Below are positions 11,529-19,837 of a stretch of DNA of 39,238 bases, one piece after another (positions within the stretch are counted from its first letter, which is position 1; every line of letters starts with the position of its first letter). The translations under genes were made by a program, and so were the position numbers. Source of the DNA: Candidatus Rokuibacteriota bacterium (GTDB lineage: Bacteria; Methylomirabilota; Methylomirabilia; Rokubacteriales; CSP1-6); assembly GCA_003221635.1 (NCBI GenBank), contig QHSR01000244.1, forward strand, positions 1-39,238, written 5' to 3'. A model generated the notes under the pieces. It was not told the origin of the DNA, ran no database searches, and was given only the letters and a program-made list of their open reading frames with translations.

Positions 11529-12084
11529 CGAGAGGTCGCGAGCAGCAGATCAGCGTGTTCTCGCCCGTGCGCCGCACGCGGCGAAGCCGCACCTCGCGGA
11601 AGTAGAGCCGGAGCGTGCGAGCGAGCGGGCGCGGGTCGCCGCGCCGGTGGCGGTTGACGACCAGCGATCCCCGCGGGGTGACCAGCGGGACCATCGCGAG
11701 GAGCTTCGGGAGCGCAACCTCCGGCTCGTCGGCGTACGTGACGTCCTCCATCACGTAGTCGAACTGCCGCCCGGTCTTCGCGAGCCCGGTGACCGCGGTC
11801 TCGGCGTCGGCGCAGACGATCTCCAGCCGTCGGACACGATCCAGCCCGAACCACTCGCTGGCGACGCGCACGATGACCGGATCGCGCTCGATCACCGTGA
11901 TGTGCCGAGGGGCCGAGAGCCGGTGGAGCAGGTGGACCTGCGTGCCGCCGCCCAGCCCGACGAGCAGCGCCGCCGGCCGCCGCGGCAGCTCGACGGCGGC
12001 GACGGCCTTCCACCAGTATTCGCGGCGCAGCGGCGTCCAGTCGCCGTTGAGTGGATAGATCGAGAGGATCTCGCCGTGGACCAT
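11506..12084 (-). CDS. Spermidine synthase-like methyltransferase-fold protein
   Basis: At least 192 residues with the Rossmann fold of spermidine synthases: [17 protein letters not shown] (cofactor loop), [20 protein letters not shown] (acidic ribose-binding residue) and CADAETAV...[14 protein letters not shown]. The family includes aminopropyltransferases and fused-type spermidine synthase-like proteins of unknown substrate; I cannot call polyamine synthesis with confidence. The ATG at 12084 is the first standard start. However, the frame is open upstream and encodes a protein-like segment ([18 protein letters not shown]), as expected for the N-terminal strands of this family. A CTG at 12183-12181 overlaps the preceding dehydrogenase stop as CTGA. 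If that is the true start the protein has 225 residues. It probably forms an operon with the dehydrogenase at 12180-12947. Confidence 0.82.
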   Translation of the reverse strand: MVHGEILSIYPLNGDWTPLRREYWWKAVAAVELPRRPAALLVGLGGGTQVHLLHRLSAPRHITVIERDPVIVRVASEWFGLDRVRRLEIVCADAETAVTGLAKTGRQFDYVMEDVTYADEPEVALPKLLAMVPLVTPRGSLVVNRHRRGDPRPLARTLRLYFREVRLRRVRRTGENTLICCSRPLVSRAGGV

Positions 12085-12179
12085 GAGACGGCGCTCGGCG
12101 CCGCGGTCGATGACGCGGATGCGGCCCGACAGGCGCGACCACCCTCTGAAGACGATCCGCGAGCGCTTGCCGTTGATGG

Positions 12180-12947
12180 TCAGCGGGGCTGCATCCGGAT
12201 CGCGCCGTCGAGCCGGATCGTCTCGCCGTTCAGCATCGCGTTCTCGATGATGTGCAGGGCCAGCGCCGCAAATTCCGCGGGACGGCCCAGGCGCGACGGG
12301 AAGGGCACTTGCTTGCCGAGCGAGGCGCGGACCGGATCGGACAGGGTGGCGAGAAGCGGGGTATCGAAAATGCCGGGCGCGATCGTCACCACGCGGATCC
12401 CGAGCTCGGCGAGGTCGCGCGCGATCGGAAGCGTCATGCCCACGATGCCGCCCTTCGAGGCCGAGTAGGCGGCCTGGCCGATCTGGCCGTCGAAGGCCGC
12501 GACCGACGCGGTGTTGATGATGACTCCGCGCTCCCCCTCGGCGCCGGGGGTGTTCTTCGCCATGAGCGCGGCGACGAGTCGGATGCAGTTGAAGGTGCCG
12601 ATGAGGTTCACCTGGATGACGCGGGCGAACTCTTCGAGCTTCGCCGGGCCGGATCTCCCCACGGTTTTCATCGCCGTGCCGATGCCGGCGCAGTTGACGA
12701 GCACGTCGAGGCCGCCGAACCGGTCCCAGGCGGCTTGAAGAGCCACGCCCACCTCATCGCCGCTCGTGACGTCGGCGGGGGTGAAGATGGCCCGCTGGCC
12801 CATGGCCTTCGCGACATCCGCACCCGCCGAGGCCGGGCGATCGAGCAATGCGACACTGGAGCCGGCGGCGACGAGGCGTTCGGCGGTAGCGCGCCCGAGC
12901 CCCGAGGCGCCCCCGGTCACAATCGCTTTCACGGTGCGAAGTTCCAT
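12180..12947 (-). CDS. SDR family, 3-hydroxyacyl-CoA dehydrogenase type 2-like (HSD10)
   Basis: A 255-residue short-chain dehydrogenase. The cofactor motif is [13 protein letters not shown] after strand 2 has the Asp typical of NAD preference; VNCAGIG is the next motif. The catalytic set is Ser in NTASVAAF and Tyr-Lys in YSASKGG. The insert [23 protein letters not shown] and the ending [11 protein letters not shown] match the HSD17B10 / bacterial type-2 3-hydroxyacyl-CoA dehydrogenase group, which acts in beta-oxidation and isoleucine breakdown. GAGGGG precedes the ATG at 12947. Its TGA overlaps a CTG that may start the next gene. Confidence 0.92.
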   Translation of the reverse strand: MELRTVKAIVTGGASGLGRATAERLVAAGSSVALLDRPASAGADVAKAMGQRAIFTPADVTSGDEVGVALQAAWDRFGGLDVLVNCAGIGTAMKTVGRSGPAKLEEFARVIQVNLIGTFNCIRLVAALMAKNTPGAEGERGVIINTASVAAFDGQIGQAAYSASKGGIVGMTLPIARDLAELGIRVVTIAPGIFDTPLLATLSDPVRASLGKQVPFPSRLGRPAEFAALALHIIENAMLNGETIRLDGAIRMQPR

Positions 12948-13045
12948 GGAACCCCTCCTCGGCCCGCATTCTAGCCGATCACGTCCACTCGCCTGAACCC
13001 CACTATCTGGTGGATTTTTCGCTTTGATCCCCCCATATCTTCGTC

Positions 13046-13074
13046 TTGCCTGATACTCATCATGTGATTAGCAT
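13046..13074 (+). promoter_or_regulatory. Promoter of the imuA-imuB-dnaE2 operon
   Basis: TTGCCT (13046-13051), a 17-base spacer and TAGCAT (13069-13074) form a sigma-70-type promoter whose start point would fall within a few bases of the imuA ATG (13084), so the mRNA would be nearly leaderless. A short inverted repeat ATCA-TG-TGAT (13059-13068) overlaps the spacer and could be part of an operator. I find no GAAC-N4-GTTC or GTTC-N7-GTTC LexA-type box here, although such cassettes are usually SOS-controlled. Confidence 0.5.
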
Positions 13075-13083
13075 TTTGGTTCT

Positions 13084-13689
13084 ATGGACGATGCCACGGC
13101 CGGCGAGGGTGCGCTCGGTACCGGCGACCCGACAACGAAGCGTCCGGTTCCGATCCGCGGCGAGATCACCGAGATCGTCGGGGGGCCATCGTCGGGCCGC
13201 ACGAGCCACCTCGTCGCGTGTCTTCGGTATGTCGCGAGCCGGGGCGAGACCGCCGCGCTCGTCGACACCGAGGAGGTGTTCGATCCGGGGTTGGCTTCGC
13301 GGGCCGGGGTCGATCTGCGCCGTCTTCTGTGGGTCCGTTGCGGAGGGCATCGCGACGTGGCGCTTCGGGCCGCAGACATGCTCGTTCGCTGCCCGGGGTT
13401 CGCGCTGGTTGCGCTCGACCTGGGCGAGCGGGTGCCCCGACTCTCCACGACGCTGGCGTTCCGTCTGAAGTTCGCGGTCCGGCGGACGGACGTGGCGCTT
13501 CTGATCATCGGCCGTCGGCGGCTCACCGGGTCGAGCGCGGCGCTGGCCATCGAGACTCTGCGGGAGGGTATCGAGTGGGCCGGCCCCGGTGCCGCTCCCA
13601 CGCGGCTCGCGCGCGTGCGCACGACGACGCGGGTGCTCCGCTCCCGCCGTGCGGCGCCCGGCTGGCCGCCGCTCTGGTGGAGCGCGTGA
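13084..13689 (+). CDS. imuA: ImuA, RecA-like component of the mutasome
   Basis: A 201-residue RecA/SulA-like protein, first gene of the imuA-imuB-dnaE2 cassette. EIVGGPSSGRTSHLVACL is its P-loop region with Arg where the Walker A lysine would be, so ordinary ATP hydrolysis is doubtful. Strand and Walker B-like segments follow (AALVDTEEVFDP, FALVALDLGE), then RLKFAVRRTDVALLIIG. In studied ImuA proteins the factor binds RecA and ImuB and supports damage-induced mutagenesis. The TGA at 13687-13689 overlaps the GTG of imuB in GTGA. There is no Shine-Dalgarno before the ATG. Confidence 0.9.
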   Translation: MDDATAGEGALGTGDPTTKRPVPIRGEITEIVGGPSSGRTSHLVACLRYVASRGETAALVDTEEVFDPGLASRAGVDLRRLLWVRCGGHRDVALRAADMLVRCPGFALVALDLGERVPRLSTTLAFRLKFAVRRTDVALLIIGRRRLTGSSAALAIETLREGIEWAGPGAAPTRLARVRTTTRVLRSRRAAPGWPPLWWSA

Positions 13690-15326
13690 GCCGGTTCGGC
13701 TGCGTGCTCGTGGAGCATTTCGACGCGGCCGCCGTCGAGCGGTGCGAACCCGCGCTCCGTGAGTGTTCGCTGGCGATCCTCAGTCCCAGCATGGATAGCC
13801 CGAACGTCGGGCGCGAAGGCGCCCCGACGGCCGATAAAAAGCGCGCCCCGACGGCCGACAAAACAGGCGCCCCGACGGCCAAGATGATGATGGTCCTCGA
13901 GGCGAATGCCGAGGCCCGAGAGCAGGGCGTGCGGCCGGGCATGACGGAGCCGGAAGCACGCGCTCGCTGCCCGATGCTGGTAACCCGACCGTGGGTGGAG
14001 GAATACGTCGTGGCGGCGCGTCACGCCCTTCTCGAGGCCGCTCTGGCCGTCTCGCCGCGGATCGAAGACGGAGGAGCGGGGCTCGTCTACGTCGATACGG
14101 TCGGCCTCGAACGGCTCATCGGCGATCCCCCGTCCATCGGACGGCGCCTCGTGCATCAGGCGCGAGCCATCGGGCTCACGGCACGCGTCGGGCTCGCGGT
14201 GAGCCGCACAGGCGCGCGAGTGGCGGCGGCGAGCGCGTCGGCCCCCGTGACGGTCATTCCGCCTGGACGTGAGCGCGCGGGACTCGCGAAGGCGCCGCTC
14301 GCGGTGCTCGACCTCGCCCCGGATCTTGCGGCGACGCTCGCCCGATGGGGCGTGCGGACCCTCGGTGAGCTGGCCGCGCTGCCGCGGGAAGGCCTGGCCA
14401 CGCGGCTCGGGCCCGCGGGGCTGCGCGCCCACGATCTGGCGCTCGGGCTCGATCACGATCCGTTTCGCCCCTGGACGCCGCCGCCGTTCTGGGAAGAAGC
14501 GCAGGGACTCGAGTGGGGAATCGACTCGCTCGGCGTCCTCGCCCTCGTACTCGAGACCGTGCTCGAGCGCCTCTGCCAGCGACTCGCGGCGGTGGCGCTC
14601 GCCGCCGACGCGCTCGAGGTCCGGCTCGGCCTCGCCTCCGGCGGGCACCATGCGCGGGACGTCTCGCTCGCCTATCCGATGGGCGAGGTCAAGCCGATGC
14701 TCGGCCTCCTCGTCCTCGACCTCGAGGCGCATCCGCCGCAAGCCCCCGTGACGCGCGTCGCGGTCAGCGCGCATCCGATCCGGACACAGGCGGGGCAGGG
14801 AGGGCTCTGGCAGCCGCCCGCTCCCGCCCCCCGCGATCTCGTCTCCGTGCTGGCGCGTCTCGCGGCTCTCGTCGGCGCCGACAACCTGGGTTCGCCCACG
14901 CTCGTCGACTCGCACCGCTCGGACGCCTTCACGATGCTCGCGTTCTCGCCGCCGACCGAGTCCGAGCCGCCCGATCGTCGATGGCGGGGGCGCTCCCTGC
15001 GACAGGACCCGCCCGCTCCCGGTGATCAGGCGAGTGCTCTCGCCGACACTCGAGATCCGCCTGGCGAGCGTGAGCATCGGCTCGCGCTGCGTCGGATCCG
15101 GCCGGCGCGCCGTGTGGACGTGGGGACCGCGGGTGAGCGACCGGCGCACGTGGACGCGCGGCGTGTCGTCGCGTGCGCGGGCCCGTGGCGCGCGTCGGGC
15201 GAGTGGTGGGACACCGAGGCGTGGGCGCGAGACGAATGGGATGTGGTGCTCGGCGACGGCGCGCTCTGCCGGCTCGTTCGCGATCGGCTCACGGGTCACT
15301 GGTTTCTCGACGGCCTCTACGACTGA
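13686..15326 (+). CDS. imuB: ImuB, catalytically inactive Y-family polymerase homologue
   Basis: A 546-residue ImuB, the adaptor that links DnaE2 to the clamp and ImuA during translesion synthesis. The N-terminus VSRFGCVLVEHFDAAAVERCEP replaces the metal-binding palm motif of active Y-family polymerases. The second palm motif reads GLVYVDTVGLERLIG without the SIDE acidic pair. The HhH/thumb region is visible as LAATLARWGVRTLGELAALPREGLATRLG (about residues 220-250), then the little-finger region. The C-terminal tail ends GHWFLDGLYD, typical for ImuB. An unusual block at about residues 46-62 holds three APTA(D)K repeats encoded by a 24-bp tandem repeat. The GTG at 13686 is chosen for its GTGA overlap and homologous N-terminus; longer in-frame sequence upstream lies inside imuA. 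Confidence 0.9.
   Translation: MSRFGCVLVEHFDAAAVERCEPALRECSLAILSPSMDSPNVGREGAPTADKKRAPTADKTGAPTAKMMMVLEANAEAREQGVRPGMTEPEARARCPMLVTRPWVEEYVVAARHALLEAALAVSPRIEDGGAGLVYVDTVGLERLIGDPPSIGRRLVHQARAIGLTARVGLAVSRTGARVAAASASAPVTVIPPGRERAGLAKAPLAVLDLAPDLAATLARWGVRTLGELAALPREGLATRLGPAGLRAHDLALGLDHDPFRPWTPPPFWEEAQGLEWGIDSLGVLALVLETVLERLCQRLAAVALAADALEVRLGLASGGHHARDVSLAYPMGEVKPMLGLLVLDLEAHPPQAPVTRVAVSAHPIRTQAGQGGLWQPPAPAPRDLVSVLARLAALVGADNLGSPTLVDSHRSDAFTMLAFSPPTESEPPDRRWRGRSLRQDPPAPGDQASALADTRDPPGEREHRLALRRIRPARRVDVGTAGERPAHVDARRVVACAGPWRASGEWWDTEAWARDEWDVVLGDGALCRLVRDRLTGHWFLDGLYD
13821..13880 (+). repeat. Three-copy 24-bp tandem repeat inside imuB
   Basis: The core GCCCCGACGGCC occurs at 13821, 13845 and 13869, exactly 24 bases apart. 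The spacers between cores are similar (GATAAAAAGCGC, GACAAAACAGGC). Each unit encodes eight residues beginning A-P-T-A. The repeat keeps the frame, so it lengthens ImuB by a lysine/alanine/proline-rich linker rather than breaking it. Confidence 0.9.
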
Positions 15327-15329
15327 GCC

Positions 15330-18300
15330 GTGTTCATCGAGCTCCACGCGCAGTCGGCGTTCTCGTTCCTCGAAGGCGCCGAGCACCCCGAGGCGTTCGC
15401 CGCCGAAGCGGCCCGGCTCGACATGCCCGCCATCGCCCTGATCGATCGCGACGGCGTGTACGGCGCGGTCCGGTTGACCCGTGCGGCCGCGCACGCCGGC
15501 GTGAAGCCGATCGTCGGGAGCGAGATCACACTGGCCGACGGCGCGCGCCTGCCGCTGCTCGTGGAAGACCGGGAAGGCTACCAGAATCTCTGCCGGCTGA
15601 TCACCCGGATGAAGCTCGGCGCCGCCAAGGGGGCCGCCGCGGCCGCGCTGGAGGACCTCGCGCCGTACGCCGCCGGGCTCGTGTGTCTCACCGGGGGCGC
15701 GCGCGGCCCGCTCGCGCTGCGGCTCGCGGCCGGCGACGACGACGGCGCCCGTCAGGTCCTGACCCGGCTCGTGGCGATCTTCGGGCGCTCCAACTGCTTC
15801 GTCGAGGTCCAGCGCCACTTTCTCCGCGAGCAGGAGGAGATCCTCCAGGGCCTGGTGACGCTCGCGCGCGCGGCCCGCGTACCGCTCCTCGCCTCCAACC
15901 AACCGCTGTTCGCGCGTCCGGAAGGTCGTCCGCTCGCCGACGTCTTCACGTGCATCCGTGAGAAGACCGATCTCGATCGCGCGGGCCGTCGGCTCCTCAC
16001 GAACGGCGAGCGCTCGCTGAAGGGCGGGGGGGAGATGACACCGCTGTTCCGAGATCTCCCCGACGCCGTCGCCAACACCGGAGAGCTGGCGCTGCGGCTC
16101 GCCTTCACGCTGAAGGATCTCGGATACCGATTCCCGGAGTTCCCGCTCCCCCCCGGTCAGACGCCGCTCGGCCACCTGCGCGAGCTGACCGAGCGCGGCG
16201 TCAGGACGCGCTACGGCGCCGGCCCGCTCGCGGCGCGCGCGCGCCATCAGGTCGCGCACGAGCTCGAGCTCATCGGCCGGCTCGACCTCGCGGGCTACTT
16301 CCTGATCGTGTGGGACATCGTCGAGTATTGCCGGACCCACGACATCCTCGTCCAGGGACGCGGCTCGGCGGCCAACAGCGCGGTCTGCTACGCGCTCGGG
16401 ATCACCGCGGTGGATCCGGTCGGCATGGAGCTCTTGTTCGAACGCTTTCTCAGCGAAGCGCGAGGAGAGTGGCCCGATATCGACCTGGATCTGCCGAGCG
16501 GCGAGCGGAGGGAAGCGGTGATCCAGCATGTCTATCGGCGATACGGGCGGCACGGCGCCGGGATGACCGCCAACGTGATTTCGTATCGAGGCCGGAGCGC
16601 GGCGCGCGAGGTCGGCCAGGCGCTCGGCCTCCCGCGCGACATGCGTGATCGGCTCGCGCAGCTCGTCGCCAACTGGGGCTATCAGGATCCGGAGGAGCTC
16701 CTGACGAAGCATCTGCCCGAGGCCGGCTGCGATCCGACCGCCCCGCGGATCCGGCGCTTCGCCACGCTCTGGACGCGGATCCAGGACCTGCCGCGGCAGC
16801 TCGGCCAGCACTCGGGCGGGATGGTGATCGCCGCTGGCCGGCTCGACGACGTCGTGCCGCTCGAGCCCGCGACGATGCCGGGCCGGGTCGTCGTCCAGTG
16901 GGACAAGGACGACTGCGCGGGGCTCGGCATCGTCAAGGTGGATCTGCTCGGATTGGGAATGATGTCGGTGCTCCAGGATTCGCTGGCGCTCGTCCGTGAG
17001 ACCGGGGGCGAGGTGGATCTCGCCGGGCTGCCGCCGGACGATCCCGCCGTGTACCGGAGCCTGCAGGAGGCCGACACGATCGGCGTGTTCCAGGTCGAGA
17101 GCCGCGCCCAGATGGCGACGCTCCCGCGCGTCCGCCCCGAGCGGTTCTACGACCTCGTCGTGCAGGTCGCGATCATCCGCCCCGGGCCGATCGTGGGTAA
17201 CATGGTGCATCCCTATATCCGCCGCCGCCGCGGCCGCGAGCCGGTCACCTATCCGCATCCGAGCCTCGAGCCGATCCTCCGGCGCACCCTCGGCGTGCCG
17301 TTGTTCCAGGAGCAGCTCTTGCGGATGGCGATGGTGACGGCCGGCTTCACCGCGACGGAGGCCGAGGAGCTCCGGCGGGCGTTCGGCTTCAAACGGAGTG
17401 AGCGACTCATGGCCGAGGTGGAGACGAAGCTGCGGGCGGGCATGGCGCGCCAGGGGATCCACGGCACCGCCGCCGAAGAGATCGTGCATGCGATCACCGC
17501 GTTCGCCCTGTACGGTTTTCCCGAAAGCCACGCCTCGAGCTTTGCGCTGCTCGCCTACGCGAGCGCGTACCTGCGCGTGCACCATGCCGCGGCGTTCTAC
17601 GCGGCGCTCCTCAACAACCAGCCGATGGGGTTCTATCATCCGGCGACCCTCGTGAAGGACGCGCAGCGTCACGGCCTGCGCATCCTCCCGATCGATATCA
17701 CGCGCTCGCAGTGGTTGTGCACGGTCGAACGCCCCGACGGCGGCCTCACGGTGCGGCTGGGATTGCGGTACGTCAAGGGGTTGCGCGAGCGTGCGGCCCG
17801 CGCGATCGTCGCGGCGCGGGACGAGCAGCCGTTCGGCTCCGTCCACGACCTCGCCCACCGGGCCCACCTCGAGCGCGACGAGCTGGAAACGCTCGCGGCC
17901 ATCGGCGCCCTGGCGCCGCTCGGCGGGACCCGGCGGGCGAATCTCTGGACGGCGGCTGTGCCACACCCTGGACCGTTGTTCAGCGACCCGCCGCGCGAGT
18001 CCAGCCCGTTGAGCGAGATGACCGACGTCGAGCGCCTCGCCGCCGACTACGCCGGCACCAGCGTGACGCTCGGCCGTCACCCGATGACGCTGCGACGCGC
18101 GGCGCTCCGGCGCCGGGGCGTGCTCAGCGCGCGCGAGCTGGCGGGCGTGGCGGACGGCGCCCGGGTCCAGGTGGCGGGCAGCGTCATCGTCCGCCAGCGC
18201 CCGGGCACCGCGAAGGGCTTCGTCTTCCTGTCTCTCGAGGACGAGACGGGGATCGCGAACGTGATCGTGACGCCGCCGATCTTCGCGCGCCATCGGGTGG

Positions 18301-18434
18301 CGCTGGTGGCCGAGCCGTATCTCCTCGTCGACGGGATCGCGCAGCAGCAGGACGGGGTCAGCTCGGTGCGCGCGGTCAGGGTCCGGGGTCTCCCCGCCCT
18401 TGGCCACCACGTCCCGTCTCACGACTTCGGGTAA
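15330..18434 (+). CDS. dnaE2: Error-prone DNA polymerase DnaE2 (ImuC)
   Basis: A 1034-residue C-family polymerase, the catalytic subunit of the damage-induced mutasome. Order: PHP domain (1-about 200), palm with the catalytic Asp pair in WPDIDLDLPSG and the third Asp in GIVKVDLLGLGMM, fingers (VFQVESRAQMATLPRVRP), HhH segment, and OB-fold (ARVQVAGSVIVRQRPGTAKGF). The ending PSHDFG is a DnaE2 hallmark, and DnaE1-specific tail regions are absent. The PHP motifs are degenerate: ELHAQSAFS replaces HxH and LIDRDGVYG replaces DHDG, so PHP metal binding or proofreading is unlikely. The GTG start at 15330 follows the imuB stop by 3 bases. Confidence 0.96.
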   Translation: MFIELHAQSAFSFLEGAEHPEAFAAEAARLDMPAIALIDRDGVYGAVRLTRAAAHAGVKPIVGSEITLADGARLPLLVEDREGYQNLCRLITRMKLGAAKGAAAAALEDLAPYAAGLVCLTGGARGPLALRLAAGDDDGARQVLTRLVAIFGRSNCFVEVQRHFLREQEEILQGLVTLARAARVPLLASNQPLFARPEGRPLADVFTCIREKTDLDRAGRRLLTNGERSLKGGGEMTPLFRDLPDAVANTGELALRLAFTLKDLGYRFPEFPLPPGQTPLGHLRELTERGVRTRYGAGPLAARARHQVAHELELIGRLDLAGYFLIVWDIVEYCRTHDILVQGRGSAANSAVCYALGITAVDPVGMELLFERFLSEARGEWPDIDLDLPSGERREAVIQHVYRRYGRHGAGMTANVISYRGRSAAREVGQALGLPRDMRDRLAQLVANWGYQDPEELLTKHLPEAGCDPTAPRIRRFATLWTRIQDLPRQLGQHSGGMVIAAGRLDDVVPLEPATMPGRVVVQWDKDDCAGLGIVKVDLLGLGMMSVLQDSLALVRETGGEVDLAGLPPDDPAVYRSLQEADTIGVFQVESRAQMATLPRVRPERFYDLVVQVAIIRPGPIVGNMVHPYIRRRRGREPVTYPHPSLEPILRRTLGVPLFQEQLLRMAMVTAGFTATEAEELRRAFGFKRSERLMAEVETKLRAGMARQGIHGTAAEEIVHAITAFALYGFPESHASSFALLAYASAYLRVHHAAAFYAALLNNQPMGFYHPATLVKDAQRHGLRILPIDITRSQWLCTVERPDGGLTVRLGLRYVKGLRERAARAIVAARDEQPFGSVHDLAHRAHLERDELETLAAIGALAPLGGTRRANLWTAAVPHPGPLFSDPPRESSPLSEMTDVERLAADYAGTSVTLGRHPMTLRRAALRRRGVLSARELAGVADGARVQVAGSVIVRQRPGTAKGFVFLSLEDETGIANVIVTPPIFARHRVALVAEPYLLVDGIAQQQDGVSSVRAVRVRGLPALGHHVPSHDFG

Positions 18435-18454
18435 GATGCGCCTCGGAGGGGCCC

Positions 18455-19213
18455 ATGTTCGATCTCAAGGGAAAAGTCGCGATCGTCACCGGCGGTAACG
18501 GCGGAATCGGGCTCGGCATGGCCCGGGGTCTCGCGGGCGCGGGCGCGCGCGTGGTCGTGGCGGCGCGCAACCAGACGAAATCGGACGCCGCCGTCCGCGA
18601 ACTCGAGAAGATCGGCGGTCAGCCGCTCTCGATCGCCGTCGACGTCGCCGACGAGGCGTCGGTCAACGCCCTCGTCCGGTCCACGCTCGACCGGTGCGGC
18701 CGCCTCGATATCCTCGTGAACAACGCCGGGACCAACATCCGCAAGCAGCCCCAGGACTACACACTCAGCGAATGGCACCAGGTTCTCGACACGAACCTCA
18801 CCAGCGCGTTCCTGTGCTCGCGGGCCGCCTACGCGCCGATGAAGACGGCCGGTGGTGGCAAGATCATCAACATCGGCTCGATGATGTCCATCTTTGGCGT
18901 CTCGTTTTCCCCGGCGTATGGCCCGAGCAAGGGCGGCCTGGTCCAGCTCACGAAATCGCTCGCGACCGCCTGGGCGAAGGACAACATCCAGGTGAACGCG
19001 GTGCTCCCGGGGTGGATCGACACCGAGCTGACGCAGGGCGCCCGCCGCCAGCTCCCGGCCCTCCACGAGAACGTGCTCAGGCGGACGCCCGCCGGGCGCT
19101 GGGGCACGCTGGAGGACATGGCCGGCGTCGCCGTCTTCCTGGCGAGCCCCGCCTCGGACTTCGTCACCGGCACCGCCATACCCGTGGACGGCGGATACTC
19201 CGTCTTGGGCTGA
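18455..19213 (+). CDS. Short-chain dehydrogenase/reductase
   Basis: A 252-residue SDR. The cofactor motif is TGGNGGIGLGMA; NNAGTNI follows strand 4; catalytic Ser lies in NIGSMMSIFG and Tyr-Lys in YGPSKGG. The ending TGTAIPVDGGYSVLG is typical of classical SDRs. AARNQTK after strand 2 (Arg, no Asp) suggests NADP(H). The closest groups by pattern are 2-deoxy-D-gluconate 3-dehydrogenase (KduD) and glucose 1-dehydrogenase-like enzymes, but the substrate is unknown. GGAGGGG (18444-18450) precedes the ATG. The gene starts 20 bases after dnaE2 and may have its own -10 box (TAAGAT, 18432-18437) overlapping the dnaE2 stop. Confidence 0.9.
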   Translation: MFDLKGKVAIVTGGNGGIGLGMARGLAGAGARVVVAARNQTKSDAAVRELEKIGGQPLSIAVDVADEASVNALVRSTLDRCGRLDILVNNAGTNIRKQPQDYTLSEWHQVLDTNLTSAFLCSRAAYAPMKTAGGGKIINIGSMMSIFGVSFSPAYGPSKGGLVQLTKSLATAWAKDNIQVNAVLPGWIDTELTQGARRQLPALHENVLRRTPAGRWGTLEDMAGVAVFLASPASDFVTGTAIPVDGGYSVLG

Positions 19214-19340
19214 GCGTGAGCGCGGTGGATGGAAAATCACCGCTGGTACGATCTTGACGGCCCGGCGTGGCGGGTCGCTCTCGAACGTCAGCGCATCGAC
19301 ATGCACGTCGGGCCGAGAAGCGAGCGCGTCCCGAATTTCT

Positions 19341-19369
19341 TTGCGACGCCGTGGCGGCCCTGATAGGCT
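19341..19369 (+). promoter_or_regulatory. Promoter of the small lipoprotein gene, leaderless
   Basis: TTGCGA (19341-19346), 17-base spacer, TAGGCT (19364-19369), then 6 bases to the ATG at 19376. Both elements and the spacing fit a sigma-70-type promoter. There is no Shine-Dalgarno, so initiation on a leaderless message is expected. Confidence 0.55.
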
Positions 19370-19375
19370 CCGAAC

Positions 19376-19780
19376 ATGAACATTCAACACATCGCCGCCG
19401 CGTTCCTCGTCCTCGCGTTCACGGCCGGGTGCGCCACCGGTTCCTCCAGGTCCGTTCGGAGCGAGTTCGAAGACATTCCAGTGCCGAGGGGGCTCGCGTA
19501 CCAGCCCAGTAAATCGACGATCATCGAGTCGCCGACCGTGAAGGCCGCACGGCTCGTGTATCGGGGTCGGCTGGAGGTCGAGAGCCTGGGCGTCGCCATG
19601 CGGACCACGCTGGAGGCGAACGCCTGGCGCCACGTCAGCAGCACCTCCGCCGGGGACCACGGCGTCACGCAGATTTACGAGAAGGCCGGGAGCTCGCTGG
19701 AGGTTCGCCTGATCGACGGCTGGTGGTTCACCTTCGTCGAGCTGACGGCCAGCCGCGCCCAGCAGCAAGCCACCAAGTAG
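19376..19780 (+). CDS. Small lipoprotein of unknown function
   Basis: A 134-residue protein with a hydrophobic signal (HIAAAFLVLAFTAG) ending in a lipobox-like TAGC, so Cys19 is the probable lipidated residue; the -3 position is Thr, not Leu. The mature part resembles short envelope proteins with the pattern PVPRGL...SPTVKAARLVYRGRLEVESL...MRTTLEANAWRHVSS, a two-helix/beta fold often seen in deltaproteobacterial lipoproteins; I cannot name the family. It stands alone between a promoter and a strong hairpin. Confidence 0.75.
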   Translation: MNIQHIAAAFLVLAFTAGCATGSSRSVRSEFEDIPVPRGLAYQPSKSTIIESPTVKAARLVYRGRLEVESLGVAMRTTLEANAWRHVSSTSAGDHGVTQIYEKAGSSLEVRLIDGWWFTFVELTASRAQQQATK

Positions 19781-19789
19781 CCACGAGCT

Positions 19790-19830
19790 CCGGGTCGGGT
19801 CGCGGAGAGCCTTTCCCATACCCGACCCGG
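19790..19830. terminator. Hairpin between the lipoprotein gene and zwf
   Basis: A perfect 11-bp inverted repeat, CCGGGTCGGGT at 19790-19800 and its complement at 19820-19830, with a 19-base loop. It lies between two convergent stop codons (19780 and 19838). No U-tract follows on the plus strand. It probably acts as a bidirectional transcription barrier. Confidence 0.6.
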
Positions 19831-19837
19831 CGCGACG

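Noticed and set aside
13000..13019. CCAC-TATCTG-GTGG followed by T-run as a terminator or operator before imuA
   Set aside because: A 4-bp stem is not above chance and there is no upstream plus-strand gene to terminate.
13068..18422. A 1784-codon open frame antisense to the whole imuA-imuB-dnaE2 cassette
   Set aside because: It mirrors the codon phase of the real genes in very GC-rich DNA; the translation is Arg/Glu/His-rich with no domain, and it has no promoter or ribosome site.
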